From contig JANPWX010000060.1 in assembly GCA_024734555.1 (NCBI GenBank), forward strand, positions 3,075,571 through 3,139,570: a stretch of 64,000 nucleotides of DNA, read 5' to 3'. A model generated the notes under the pieces. It was not told where the DNA came from and made no database searches. It worked only from the letters and a program-made list of their open reading frames with translations. The DNA is from Trochalopteron elliotii (taxonomy: Eukaryota > Chordata > Aves > Passeriformes > Leiothrichidae). Positions 50,097 to 60,480 of this stretch are shown piece after piece; within the stretch, counting starts at the first letter, position 1; each line of letters starts with the position of its first letter. Made by a program: the position numbers and the translations under genes.

Positions 50097-52261
50097 CTAC
50101 CTACAGACTTTCCCTCACCTATGCATAATAAATATGATGAAAGTAGGATGAAAATAGCCCTCTCCTGAGTCCTGTGGACTACTTTAGTAGCAGATATTTT
50201 GGATTGAATCTGGAGGTAGTGTCCTTAAATAAGTACAGATATCAGATTGAGATAACCAGAATGCAATAATTAATTTCAGAAAAAAAAAAAAAGGTATAAA
50301 AAAAGCTCATCTCAATTCCTTTGTAAAGTGCCAAAGCATCAATTCAAATTATTTGTGGTTAAGGTTGTTATCTTTATTTCAGTAAAATATGAAGGTAGCC
50401 AAATATTCAGTTTCATAAGCATGTCAAAGTGCAGATTTCAGTCCTAACTTAAACCATCATGGCCATCTGCAATAAAAATCATTCTCACTTTGCTTTGCAG
50501 AACCATTGTTAGGCTTGTAGACTAAACATTCAACCACTGCAAGCAGTCAGCAGCTTTATTACTTCTCCTGCCCCTGCAGAGGCATCCTGGATTCAATTTG
50601 CCTAAATACATCAAAGTATTTTAATTTTGAAGTACCCCAAGCATTTTGAAAAGTTTAAAGGCTATTTGTTTTCTGAAATGTTTGAATGTAAACTCAAATG
50701 AAAATCGTCTTGATGATTTTTTTCCAGTTTAAATGACTGTCACATTCCTGTTCTGAAAAGGCCCTCAAGCTCCAATATACAGTTTCCCCTGCCTTTTTTC
50801 CCTCCAAGTAATTATGAGTGAGCCAGTTTTAAGTTACGTGGTCAGATTGGCTTCCTTCATTCTGAGACTCCTCTATTTCTGTCGAGTTCAATGAATGAAA
50901 CACTTACTAAGCCATCAATTTGTCTCAACTTCCCAACATCTCTTCAAGCTTTTTTTTTTTTTTTCCTTTCTTTAACACTAGATTGCAAATAAATACACAG
51001 TCAATTGATCCATCAGGATAAGATTGCATGTAGCTAGTTCTGAGCTAAAAATGACAGGAATGTCTGAACTGGCTAAACAGTATTCAGCAAGCACAAAACT
51101 AGATGACATATGGGTACCTGGCAAAAAGTCACAAAATGATTTTGTTTGAAAATACATTAAGTGCTTTGAAATATTTGAACAATCATACAAATTTGGTAAA
51201 ATATTTGGTATTATGGCCATTAATTCACTGACATTTTTACTTGCCTTTTTTAAAGTTTCAAAATTTATGTGAAATATATACATATGCATAACCAAAAGTT
51301 TAATTTGGTCATTATATATAGTATGAAGTCAATGCCTGGACAGACTTCCTGATAGCACCTTTGTCCATTCAAAACTCCCCTGAAGTCACAGAATTCTCAT
51401 GGTTACAGGCATAAGTTTTTGCAACCAAGTGTGTTATTTGGATATGATATATATATACGCATTCAACTTATAAATCAAGGCTGAAAAGGCCTTGTGAGTT
51501 CAGCTCAGCCCATTCCTCATGCCCAGGACAGAATGACCTGAGCCCATGACATTCCTACCAATGTCACTCCTACCTGATGTTTGTCAAAGAAAAGACATTG
51601 GCAGGATCAGGACATCCCCACTAGAATTGTCTGTCCCAGTGGGTCCCTCTATCTAAACTGATTTTTTTTTCTCCTAACCTTTTTTTCTAAAATGTAAGCT
51701 CTGTTATTTTTAGTTCTATTAATTAACAGCATAAATAACAAGTTGTAAGCTTCCTTTTTTTCAGTATCTTTCTTTGTACTTGAAGTCCATTGTGACATTC
51801 CTGTCATCCCTTTCCTCTGTACTGCCAGTCCCTGCTTGACCAGTCATTATTTGCAGATCAGGGGTTACAGAGCTTGGTTGGGACTCACAGCTCTCCTCTG
51901 GATGCCAGTTTTTAGCCTCTCTCTCCCCTGTCTGTTTCTCCTGGATGTATCACCTGAGCTGAAGCTCCAGAGGAAGGACACAGAGATCCCTCTGCAGATT
52001 GCACAGACTGACTTGTCCTTGGTGCTTTTTGTCTTATAGGGATGTCAGAGCAGTATGGATAATTCTGCAGCCTACAGTCATTTAAACAACTGGAAATTCC
52101 TAAATATAGCAATCCTAATTAGAAACAAAGGACCTGATTCATTGGGAAATCCACACTTCTGTTTTGTGTGCCTCAGAATGAGAGTTTCTATAAACATGAA
52201 GCCCCACTTAGGTAAATTTTGTTGTTGCTATTGTTGGTTTTAAGAAGAAAAGAACAGGCTG
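50097..52261. other. AT-rich unique DNA
   Basis: No gene is recognisable. It holds an A-run at 50280-50292 and a T-run at about 50950-50964. A stretch at 51480-51620 has the look of an old interspersed repeat (CCTTGTGAGTTCAGCTCAGC, then CTCATGCCCAGGACAGAATG), but I could not match it to CR1 or another family with confidence. Confidence 0.45.
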
Positions 52262-52262
52262 T

Positions 52263-52315
52263 GCCATTTTCCCTCCCAGGAAGGAATTGCTGCGCCTTTT
52301 TCCCTCCCAGGAAGG
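52263..52315. repeat. Direct repeat, 22 bases at 31-base spacing
   Basis: Two copies of a 22-base string ending TTTTCCCTCCCAGGAAGG lie at 52263-52284 and 52294-52315, differing at one base. It is a short local duplication with no known function. Confidence 0.85.
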
Positions 52316-52829
52316 TAACCCGTATGGCTGCATACTCTCTCAGTCCCACAATATTAGTTACCACAAAATTGCAGAGCTGTGAGAAGAAAAATGTAGCACA
52401 ATAAGTTAAAGGATGTTTAAATATAGTCCTTATTTTACAACTTGGGCACTATATTCCCATTTTCAAACTGCCAATGAACCACTGGGAATTTTCTTTTTCT
52501 TGCTGATCTCCTTAAGACCTCTATGAATAGCAGAGCAAACAACTTCACTGTAATAAAAACAGGGGGTTGTTTTCCTTTTTTAAAATTGAGGCATTGGGTA
52601 AAATAAAGGTCATTGCAGCAACCTTTGAAAGAACAGAAAGAGTAATTTTCCCCCCTTTTGCTTTTTTACTGGTTTTCAATGCAATGTGAAAAATCATTTT
52701 TAAGTCTGCCCATCTGTTTTACATAAAACCTTAGCTGACCTTACACAAAGTGAAACAAATGGACAAAAAGCTTTGCTGTTGGGTTCTTGCCAGTAGGAGG
52801 GAGCAAAAAAGAAAAGAATATGTAAAGTT

Positions 52830-52980
52830 AGATCCTGCTCTGGTGTAAATTAGCCCAGTTCCAGTGGGGACTTAGGTTGATTTATACCAGCAGAGGCTGA
52901 GGCTTGTATTTCTTATAGAAGCCAGACTTGTTAGACCAGCCCTGCTACCACTGAAATCACTGGAGCTTCACTATCAGTTT
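52830..52980. repeat. Ancient amniote interspersed repeat remnant
   Basis: 'gatcctgctctggtgtaaatta', 'ccagtggggacttaggttgatttataccagcagaggctgagg' and further on 'ccactgaaatcactggagcttcactatcag' match, in order, an old repeat common in turtle, crocodile and bird genomes. Its hallmark is 'gatttacaccagctgaggatctgg' and 'attgaagtcaatggagcta'. I recognise the text but not the family name. Confidence 0.55.
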
Positions 52981-53118
52981 TTGGGGGCAGAAGGACCCTT
53001 GGTGAAGGAGCCACATTTGGTGCAGATAAACAGGACATATCCTGCCATGGATGTGGCTTTCAGCAGCTCAAGGAGAAAGGTTTCAGTGTGAGAAAGTGAG
53101 GCTGTGGAAGATGTGAAG

Positions 53119-53134
53119 TGCAGCTCGAGCTGCA
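53119..53134. repeat. Perfect 16-base palindrome
   Basis: TGCAGCTCGAGCTGCA is its own reverse complement, 130 bases left of the solo LTR. No function is known. Confidence 0.9.
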
Positions 53135-53381
53135 GCCTGGCTCACTACAGCTGCTGTACCCTCTGAGCTCCAGCACATCCCCAAGCCAGGGAGAGGCTCT
53201 GGCACCAGGCTGGAGGCAAAGGGATGCTCACACACCCTGCTGGGGCCCTGTCCTGCTGCTTTTCTCCTGTGTCACAGTGAGGAGGGCCGTGACAAACCTT
53301 TAGGGCCCCTGACTTCAGGGCAGAGGGTGGCAAGAAAATAATTAGGAGCAGGAGCAATGGCTGGCACTAGGAAAAGAACAC

Positions 53382-53387
53382 TTTAAT
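53382..53387 (-). terminator. LTR polyadenylation signal ATTAAA
   Basis: On the minus strand this reads ATTAAA, about 110 bases downstream of the TATA box, with cleavage expected 15-25 bases further on. The spacing is that of a retroviral R region. Confidence 0.5.
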
Positions 53388-53494
53388 AATGAGTAAAAGA
53401 AAAAAGGAACGGTGCCCCAAACCCATGCACAGTACCCAGGAGAACTCTGTGGGGGCAACCAACCAAGGACCCAGAACTGAGGAAAACATGACAA

Positions 53495-53500
53495 TATATA
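53495..53500 (-). promoter_or_regulatory. LTR TATA box
   Basis: TATATA within the solo LTR, 75 bases downstream (minus strand) of the nearer CCAAT box's element-proximal copy and upstream of the ATTAAA signal. It is predicted to direct minus-strand transcription starting at about 53465-53470. Whether it is active is unknown. Confidence 0.5.
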
Positions 53501-53700
53501 GGGTGGGTCTGAGGGTAAGGGTCCAATCAGAAGCTCCAACTGGGAACAAAACTGTATTTGTACAACATAACTGACCAATCATAGACACATAACCTTATAT
53601 GGAACAGCTTCATTAACATGCAAACTCCCATGAACCCCAACTAGAAAGGGATTTCCCATGGCCTTGGGTTTAGAGTTGCTTCAGCTTGGCCACACTCCTG

Positions 53701-55310
53701 TTGTCCAGACCTGGCTCATGCAGTGTCATCACATGGAACAGAAGTGGGTCCTGAGGCAAGGAGAGTGTGCCATACACAGAATTAGGCAAAGCATGCAGAA
53801 GCAGAGCACACCAGAGGAAAAACATCGTCTTTAAATCTTCACACACCTTACCCTGCACTTCCATAACACTTCTGTTAATGTGTCTGAGGGGGAACTATGC
53901 CCATTATATCAACACTCCAATCTAATATGATGAATGAGTATAAAGTAAGGTTCAAGCTTTTAATTAAAAAGCTACTGAATGGTGAAGGTCTAGCTAAGTT
54001 TCTCACAGGTTGGTTATTTTATAAAATGAGATGCCCCAAAGAGGAAATGGGCCAAAAATCTCTCCTCAGTCATATTTTGTATTCAGGTACTGACTTCGGT
54101 TTATAGCAAAGAGCTGAACTGGATCTATACAGAAATTAGCACATATATGTGTGTATTACAAGTGTGCACATATGGTGATGCCTAAATTTAAGGTTGCCTA
54201 AACTTTCCATTAATAGCCATTTTTCCTGTTGCTTGTTAAACTGCCATACTTCTCAGAATGAAATGCTTTGTAGGATAACTGCCACACTTTAAACATTTTC
54301 TGGTGTGTAAAAATAACCCTAAGAAATGTTTTGACAAGGCCAAGACTTTAATATAGACTTTCTACAGGCTCTAGACTTCTGAGTTTCAACATTTGGATTG
54401 AAAGTGGTTGCTGTGTACTTATCAGAGATCTGCCTTTTTTTTCTTCCTTATTGAAAATAGTCCAAATTTGACCATGTTATGAATTTCAGTTCACCCATGT
54501 CCAATAAAGACTTGACAGAGGTTGACATATCCCGTAATTTTATCTTTTATGTTTCAATTAACTTAAAATTAAATTTACAGTATAGATTATTTCACACAAT
54601 TTTCTATGGCCTTTGAACAGAGTATCCTCTGTCTACTTTTGCAAGGATGAAATAAAATGGAATATTTGCAATGAAGAGCCAGGGTTTTTTTAGAGAAACA
54701 AACAAACGACTTAATTAATCTTCATTCTCAAAAACAAATAATATACTATAAGGCATATGAATACCTGAATGAATAGTCCATCAAATACTATGTCTTATTG
54801 ACCAAGAGTGTCAAAAAATGTGATCAAAATGCCTAAACATTAATTGTACTCTAAAGAAGCTCAGTTTTGGGGATAATTAGTTGCCTTCTCAGTGAACCTG
54901 CAGGTTTTGTATTCTTCTTCATTTCTATTCTATCCAAAATAACTGTATTAATCATGAAAAGAGAAAACAACTGACATCAAATGCCTTCCACTTTGTCTAG
55001 AATGATAAAACTAATCTGTAAATGAATGAACACTGAGTGGAATGGTCAGCTTTCTTTTTTTTGTGTGTGTGTTTTATGGTGCTGTTTTAGGTGGGTGAGA
55101 GTTGCTAATTTCCATACTGAAAGCACTGAGGTAATCATAAAAGAGTGTGTTGGAGGAGGAGAATATATGGCAAGAATTAAGAGTTGAAATCACTCACATT
55201 TAGGGCCATTTTTCATACATGAACACACTTTCCCAGAAATGTTTATGTCAAGCAAAGAAATTATTCACCTAGAAAAAAGTCACATATGGTTGAAGCAATG
55301 AGAACAGGAA
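53701..55310. other. AT-rich unique DNA
   Basis: No gene is recognisable; the longest frame is about 69 codons (plus 53897-54106). 54540-54720 is particularly rich in TTAATTA and AATTAA strings without repeats and might be a conserved non-coding element; only alignment could tell. Confidence 0.45.
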
Positions 55311-55470
55311 TATATCTATATCTACCTATATCTATATCATCCAGATCTGTATCTATCATCTATCATCTATCATCTATATCTATGTCTATCTATACCATTT
55401 TTATCTATCTATATAATCCATCTATATATTTATATCCATATCTATATATCTGTATCTATCTATCTATATC
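55311..55470. repeat. TATC-type microsatellite, interrupted
   Basis: About 160 bases of TATC / TATATC / ATC units with many interruptions, including three ATCATCT-type 7-base units at about 55356-55376. An open plus frame (55286-55591) yields a Ile/Tyr/Ser repeat translation and is a by-product. Its length probably varies between individuals. Confidence 0.95.
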
Positions 55471-55694
55471 TTCTTCCTATAAGGAAGGAGAAAATGCAGC
55501 AGGTTTTTGTCACCTACCAGACTTTGGGAGCCTTTTCTGCCCATTGCACATCTGCTCACCTAATTCAGCCAGGAGTTTTTGGCTCTCTTAGCTAAAGGAG
55601 TAAACATTTGAGGCAAGGAATGGTTTCTAGAATCACAGAATGGTCAACCTGTCTTTCCAACCTGCCTGAGGCAGGTAACCTGCAGAGCTGGGCA

Positions 55695-55733
55695 TTTTTC
55701 AGACATGGCTGAAAACCTGCCATGTCTGAAAAA
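55695..55733. repeat. Perfect 14-bp inverted repeat with 11-base loop
   Basis: TTTTTCAGACATGG (55695-55708) is the exact reverse complement of CCATGTCTGAAAAA (55720-55733). The loop begins CTGAAAACC. This is the longest perfect stem in the window. Confidence 0.95.
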
Positions 55734-56077
55734 ACAAAAAACTGCTCTGTGCCAGCAGGTTTCCAAAGGCATTCCAGTTTCTCTCCCAAACCAGAGGCCG
55801 AGGCTGCAAAGACTGCCTGCAGCAATAGTCACATCAGCAAATTGCTGAACAGCCAGAGAAGCTGCTCCTCAAAAGGACAAGGCTGGTCTGGGGTAGCTGC
55901 TGCCTCACTGGGGGCCACGGGTTGTTGTCTCCTGCCAAATCTGTCCCCCAGTGTGAGCTGGGATTTACACTTTGCTCCAGCCTTTGTGTGAGCTGATGCA
56001 GCTCTGACCAGATGATTCCCTAGGAAAGGATTCCTGCCTGGCTGTTCTGGCTGGCAGCCAAGCCCTGCTCCTCTGGG

Positions 56078-56097
56078 TGTCTGTCTGTCTGTCTGTC
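56078..56097. repeat. TGTC microsatellite, 5 units
   Basis: Five uninterrupted TGTC units. In an overlapping minus frame they give a run of Arg/Gln/Thr/Asp, which is not significant. Confidence 0.95.
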
Positions 56098-56749
56098 TGC
56101 CTGAAGTCTTTGGGAATTGCTCTTGCAACTCGGCGTCAGCAGCTTGTCCCAGATGTTCCTCTTGTCCTCCAGAGTGGTTTTGTGGTTTGGTGTGAGAGGA
56201 GGCAAAAAACATAAAAAGCCAGCGGCTCTGGAACTGCTCTCCGACAGCATTTAGGTATTTGATAATACTTGAACCATTCTTTGCTATCTGTTCTTTTTTT
56301 CCCCATAAAAATAATAAATAACCAGAATGGTAAATTGTATTCCTGAACTATTACATGGGACTTCCAGGTGCACTAAAGTTTTGGTTATAGTTCAAAAGAC
56401 ATTTCAAAAAATACCATGTGGAGGATGTTTGTTCCCCTCCTAGTCCAATTCAGGTCTCTGCAAGAAGCATTTTGATACTCTCTTTATTTCTTTTTTTTTT
56501 CCTAAAGGAAAGTTAAAGATCTAATCAAATAATTTTTATTTAAATTAGGTGATGCACAAGCCACTCCATCTCTCCAACGACAAAGGGGAAACACCATACC
56601 CAGAGAAAATTTGTTGTATAAATTCTCTGTATCTCACCACCTCCACACTCTTTTTATTTGCTCCCAATTTACTGATGGAGTACAAGAACAAAAACATGTT
56701 GCAATTTCACAGCCAATCTCAACTTACTCAGCTGTATTAGGCAGAACTC

Positions 56750-56790
56750 TTTTTTTTTTTTCCTTTTTTTTTTTTTTTTCTTTTTTTCCC
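56750..56790. repeat. Long T-rich tract
   Basis: About 41 bases of almost pure T, with three interrupting C positions. It could mark the A-tail of a minus-strand retroposed copy, but no body is recognisable on its left or right. Confidence 0.9.
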
Positions 56791-56933
56791 CTATTCAATT
56801 CTTATCCACCTGCTTGGAAAAACAGCTTAATACACCTTTAGCAGAATACCTCTAGGCTGTGCCAGTAGGATTCATGGTTAAGTCACCCTGAGTGACACAT
56901 CTCACAAAGTATTTGGGCTATGTTGTATCATCT

Positions 56934-56973
56934 GTTGCATTAGTGCTGCCCTGGTTGCATTAGTGCTGCCCTG
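56934..56973. repeat. Perfect 20-bp tandem duplication
   Basis: Two identical adjacent copies of GTTGCATTAGTGCTGCCCTG. This is a recent slippage-type event with no known function. Confidence 0.95.
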
Positions 56974-59639
56974 GTTCTTCTGGACTATTTAATTTGCAAC
57001 AACTATTGAATTCCCTTATAAATATATGACTAATCAAATTCTTAAGGAAGTATTTTTCCAAGTGTAGCAGACCTTGCAGCAGGCACCAAAATGCAGACAC
57101 ATTTCACAGATATGGCAAATACTGCACCAAATCAGACTTGGTCCCTGAATGAAACATTGTATTATATACATTATATATGGCAGATATTCCCTGGCAGTTC
57201 TCAGGTAAAGGTAATTCACAGATTCCATCACTGGCTGAATTTGAAAGGTCTTTAAGTGTCATATAAATATACAAAAAATAATAATAATGGAAATAATTTT
57301 CCTGCTATTTTTGCATCTTTCTGACGGGGAGCTGGGAATTCTCCCTGATTTGCTTTATTCTTAGCTACAAAATTTGGGTCTCTGGAATACAGTGAGCAAA
57401 TAGCTGGCTGCTGAAGTATGCAGATGAATTGAATCCCTGTGGTCTCTACAGGTGTCCCTATGAGGCAGATGAATCTGACTAAAGGTAAAATAGCAGAAAA
57501 ATCAAAAACCTAGTGTAAATGAAAGAGATTTCTATTTGTTGAGCCAAGATTTGCTTAAACTGCAAGTGCAGTTCTTTAAAAGCATGCTGAGATGGAGCAA
57601 GGTGCTGTTTTTTTAAGTGCTGTAGGGCATTCTTCCAGTCATTTGAGGAGAATGCACTACATACTCTAAAAAAGAATATTGTATCCATTCTTGTAATGCA
57701 GGCTCATTAAGCATCAGACTGATTTATTGTATTGTTTCCTTTATAAATTATTTTCATTATGTTTTATCACAGTACATGACTACTGCCCTAAGGGAATATG
57801 CAGGAATGAGCTGAATGGCAAGTGTAATAGACTGTTTTAATTAAAATAGTGTAATGCATATTTCAGTGCTATTAACAAAAACAAAACTGATTTTGTTTTC
57901 TGGGTAATTGAATATATTAAGGCCCAGGTGCTCTTTCTCTATTGTTTAACCCTCTAAATTCAAGCTTCATTTGATGCTTTGAGCAGCAATTCCTGGGGAA
58001 GAGGAAAGCATAAACAGGAATTTCACCAGTGAAACTTCCTTGATCCTTTCCAGTGTCTTTGAGTGAGCTCCAGACAGTGAGGAGGCTGATCCACAGCAGA
58101 GAAAAACCCATTATTCCTCTGCACTTTTAAGCCTGATGTTCTGTGGAGACAGCAGTCACTTGCCACTATAATTCCATTAGTTAATGAACATCTCAGGAAT
58201 TTGTCAATCATAAGAAAGACCCTTTAAAATTACAGTCAATCAATGACACCTACTCTTCTAAGTGGCTTTCTTTTCCCCCTTTTCACTTGATTTATATTGG
58301 CTATGAGTCTTTTTTATTTCCTTTTCCCTCCAGAAAGTTTACCTTTTAGCAAGAAGATGCATTGTGCCAGACAGTGACAGACACAAAATCATGTTAATGA
58401 CTTCTGAGCAGAGAATTCAGACGAAAACAACCAACCAGCCTAGAAAATGAACAGAGAGCTGGGTTATATGACCCATCTGACCTTGAAAATAACCATTTTG
58501 CCTAATGATTTTTGTCTACCACACCCTAAATACCAGAACCTCCCTCCCTTTCATCAATGGATTTTTCACCAGAAACGGCTACTTTGCAATAAATATTGTA
58601 AAGGGTGTTTCTGATTCAGCTATTACGCTCCCCTGGATTTTTATCACATGTCAGGATGAAATGTTGCCTCAGTTCTGAGGGGGTCTCTTCTTACAGCAGA
58701 GACACAGTGGATATGGAAGATCTTATCTCCCATTTTATGGGGTGAAAAATGGTGGTTTTCCAAGTAAATAGTAAAATTCCCAGGAGGTGATTCACCATTT
58801 GAAAAGACTGCCCTATTTCCCAGGGGCATGCAACTTGCTAAAAATGAATGGTATTGTGAAATTAAGAAATACTAACTGTAATTTTAGCTATGTCTTTTTA
58901 AAGGAAAAACCAAATCAAACCCACTCCAACCATCCTTCATAGTATGAACTATGGTAATGTCTGTCTGGGATATATATAATTTAGAATTAAATCAAACAGC
59001 TGAACTGAAAGATAAGTCAGAAATTCAAAATAAAGCAAAGCCAGACAGCACAAGAAGAGTTACTGCTGCTCCATTCAGTTACTCTGGGGATACCCAGACA
59101 ACACCAATCATTGTAGTAGTCTGAAGATGTTCCCAATAAATCTTATACCCTTTAAAATAAAATATGGGTATCTTCTTTTCCCTATCAAAGATTTTCTGTT
59201 GGAACTCATTTACCCAACAAGAGCCTTTTACAAATGATGGTCCTCCTTTTACAAGAGAAGGCCATAATTAAACTGGTGAGTCATCACTCCACTGGGTTTC
59301 ACAGGAAATCCCTTATTACTTTAAAGCACCTGCTGTAGCTCTTCGACTCATTTCCCAGAGAAGAGTTGCAGATACAGATTGATTCCAAATAGTTCCCATA
59401 AAAGAATAGACCAGTGAACTGGTTTTACATAAATTTCAGTCTTTATAGTTTCTCTTCCTCTGCAATTAATGAGATCTGGCTGAATCCCCAGTTACTTCTG
59501 GGTCATGATTTATAAAGCACAAGTTGAGATTCAGACTTTTAGAAAATGATTTCCCACATTTTTGTGTTATTAACTCATTTTTTACAGTGCATCTCTCCAT
59601 GTTTCTTTTTCTTGGAACTGGTCACCTTTAATCCATTAC
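56974..59639. other. Unique AT-rich DNA without a recognisable gene
   Basis: Frames do not exceed about 70 codons and show no known domain. No transposon could be supported. 58830-60580 has no frame of 60 codons on either strand. Confidence 0.5.
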
Positions 59640-60480
59640 AAGATGTTTTTCATTATTAACAGGAACATGCTAAACTGTACTGAAAAGTATTTAAATATGA
59701 CAACATGACCAAATTACATATACATTGGCTATTTCTCTGTTTTGATAAATGGTTATTAACTATTTGACTTTTCAATACTCAATATTGATTTCAATCAATG
59801 CATTAAAACAATCTAAGATCAACATATAATATATATACTGCAGATGCTAACATTAGATAGACAAAAAATATTGCATGCTCATTTGCTATATAAAATTTTA
59901 AAGAGAAAATATATGCATAAGCAAGAGAAATCAAAGCAATTAACTTAGTAAATTGACTCATAAATTGATTACATCACAATGAAACAGAAAATTTCATTCT
60001 TAAATATGCCCAAATATTCCAAATATATCAGAGATTCTGGAAACTATTTTTAAGTGCTGCTCTAAATGAACTATAATGATCAAATAATCCTAAACAAGCT
60101 GTGATAATTTAGGCAGATTAAATATATAAATATTTCAGAATAAGGAAACTAATATTTTCATAGATAAGAATATTATAGAATCAGGATGTAGACAGTTAAA
60201 TTTGGAAGAAGAAACAAGTCTTTATTATTCATGATCAAACACAGTTTGTATCCTCATTTTGATTGTGGTACTTTGCTCAATACAAATGTTCTGTAATAAA
60301 AGGATAAGGCCCAAACTTTGAAGCAATTACTTAGAAAATAGCATGTTCTTACTGTGCCAATAAATGCAAGTAGAAGAGGAATCAAAAGAGTTCCATGAAA
60401 AGAGGTAAGTTTAGAATTAATAAAAATCTAAACAGCAAGTAACTTCCCCAGCTAATGCACTACATTTACAAAATGCAGGG
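59640..60480. other. Frame-free AT-rich block, candidate conserved non-coding element
   Basis: About 840 bases of very AT-rich, non-repetitive sequence dense in motifs such as CAATATTGAT, ATTTAAATATG, ATGCATAAG and AAGTAAATTGAC, including a small palindrome ATTGATTTCAATCAAT near 59783-59798. No open frame or transposon is seen. The enhancer interpretation is speculative. Confidence 0.2.

Larger units (their letters stand above)
53264..53700 (-). mobile_element. Solo LTR (425 bp) with 6-bp target-site duplication
   Basis: The LTR occupies 53270-53694 and is oriented on the minus strand. It is bounded by identical CTCCTG hexamers (53264-53269 and 53695-53700) and begins TG and ends CA in both readings (plus: TGTCACAG ... 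TTGGCCACA). In element orientation it has two CCAAT boxes (plus-strand CCAAT at 53575-53579 and 53523-53527), a TATA box (plus TATATA at 53495-53500) and an ATTAAA polyadenylation signal (plus TTTAAT at 53382-53387), which is the U3-R-U5 order. No gag, pol or env is present, so it arose by recombination between two LTRs of a provirus. A 6-bp duplication fits beta- or alpha-retrovirus-like (ERVK-type) integration rather than the 5 bp usual for ERVL. The intact duplication suggests a relatively young insertion. A 64-codon frame at 53670-53864 crosses its edge and is not a gene. Confidence 0.8.
55640..56240. other. GC-richer patch with frames on both strands
   Basis: The patch is GC-richer than both flanks and has a few CpGs, but far fewer than a CpG island. 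Open frames of 60-127 codons overlap in several phases on both strands (minus 55829-56212 is the longest) and contain the TGTC microsatellite. No domain is recognised. It could hold a non-coding exon, but nothing fixes a strand. Confidence 0.3.

Noticed and set aside
53670..53864. 64-codon minus frame as the end of a retroviral envelope gene next to the LTR
   Set aside because: It crosses the LTR edge and the target-site duplication at 53695-53700, so its upstream part is host flank.
55286..55591. 101-codon Ile/Tyr/Ser-rich frame
   Set aside because: It is the translation of the TATC microsatellite.
55628..55643. AGAATCACAGAATGGT as the start of a reverse-oriented CR1
   Set aside because: Only these 16 bases fit; the following sequence does not continue as CR1.
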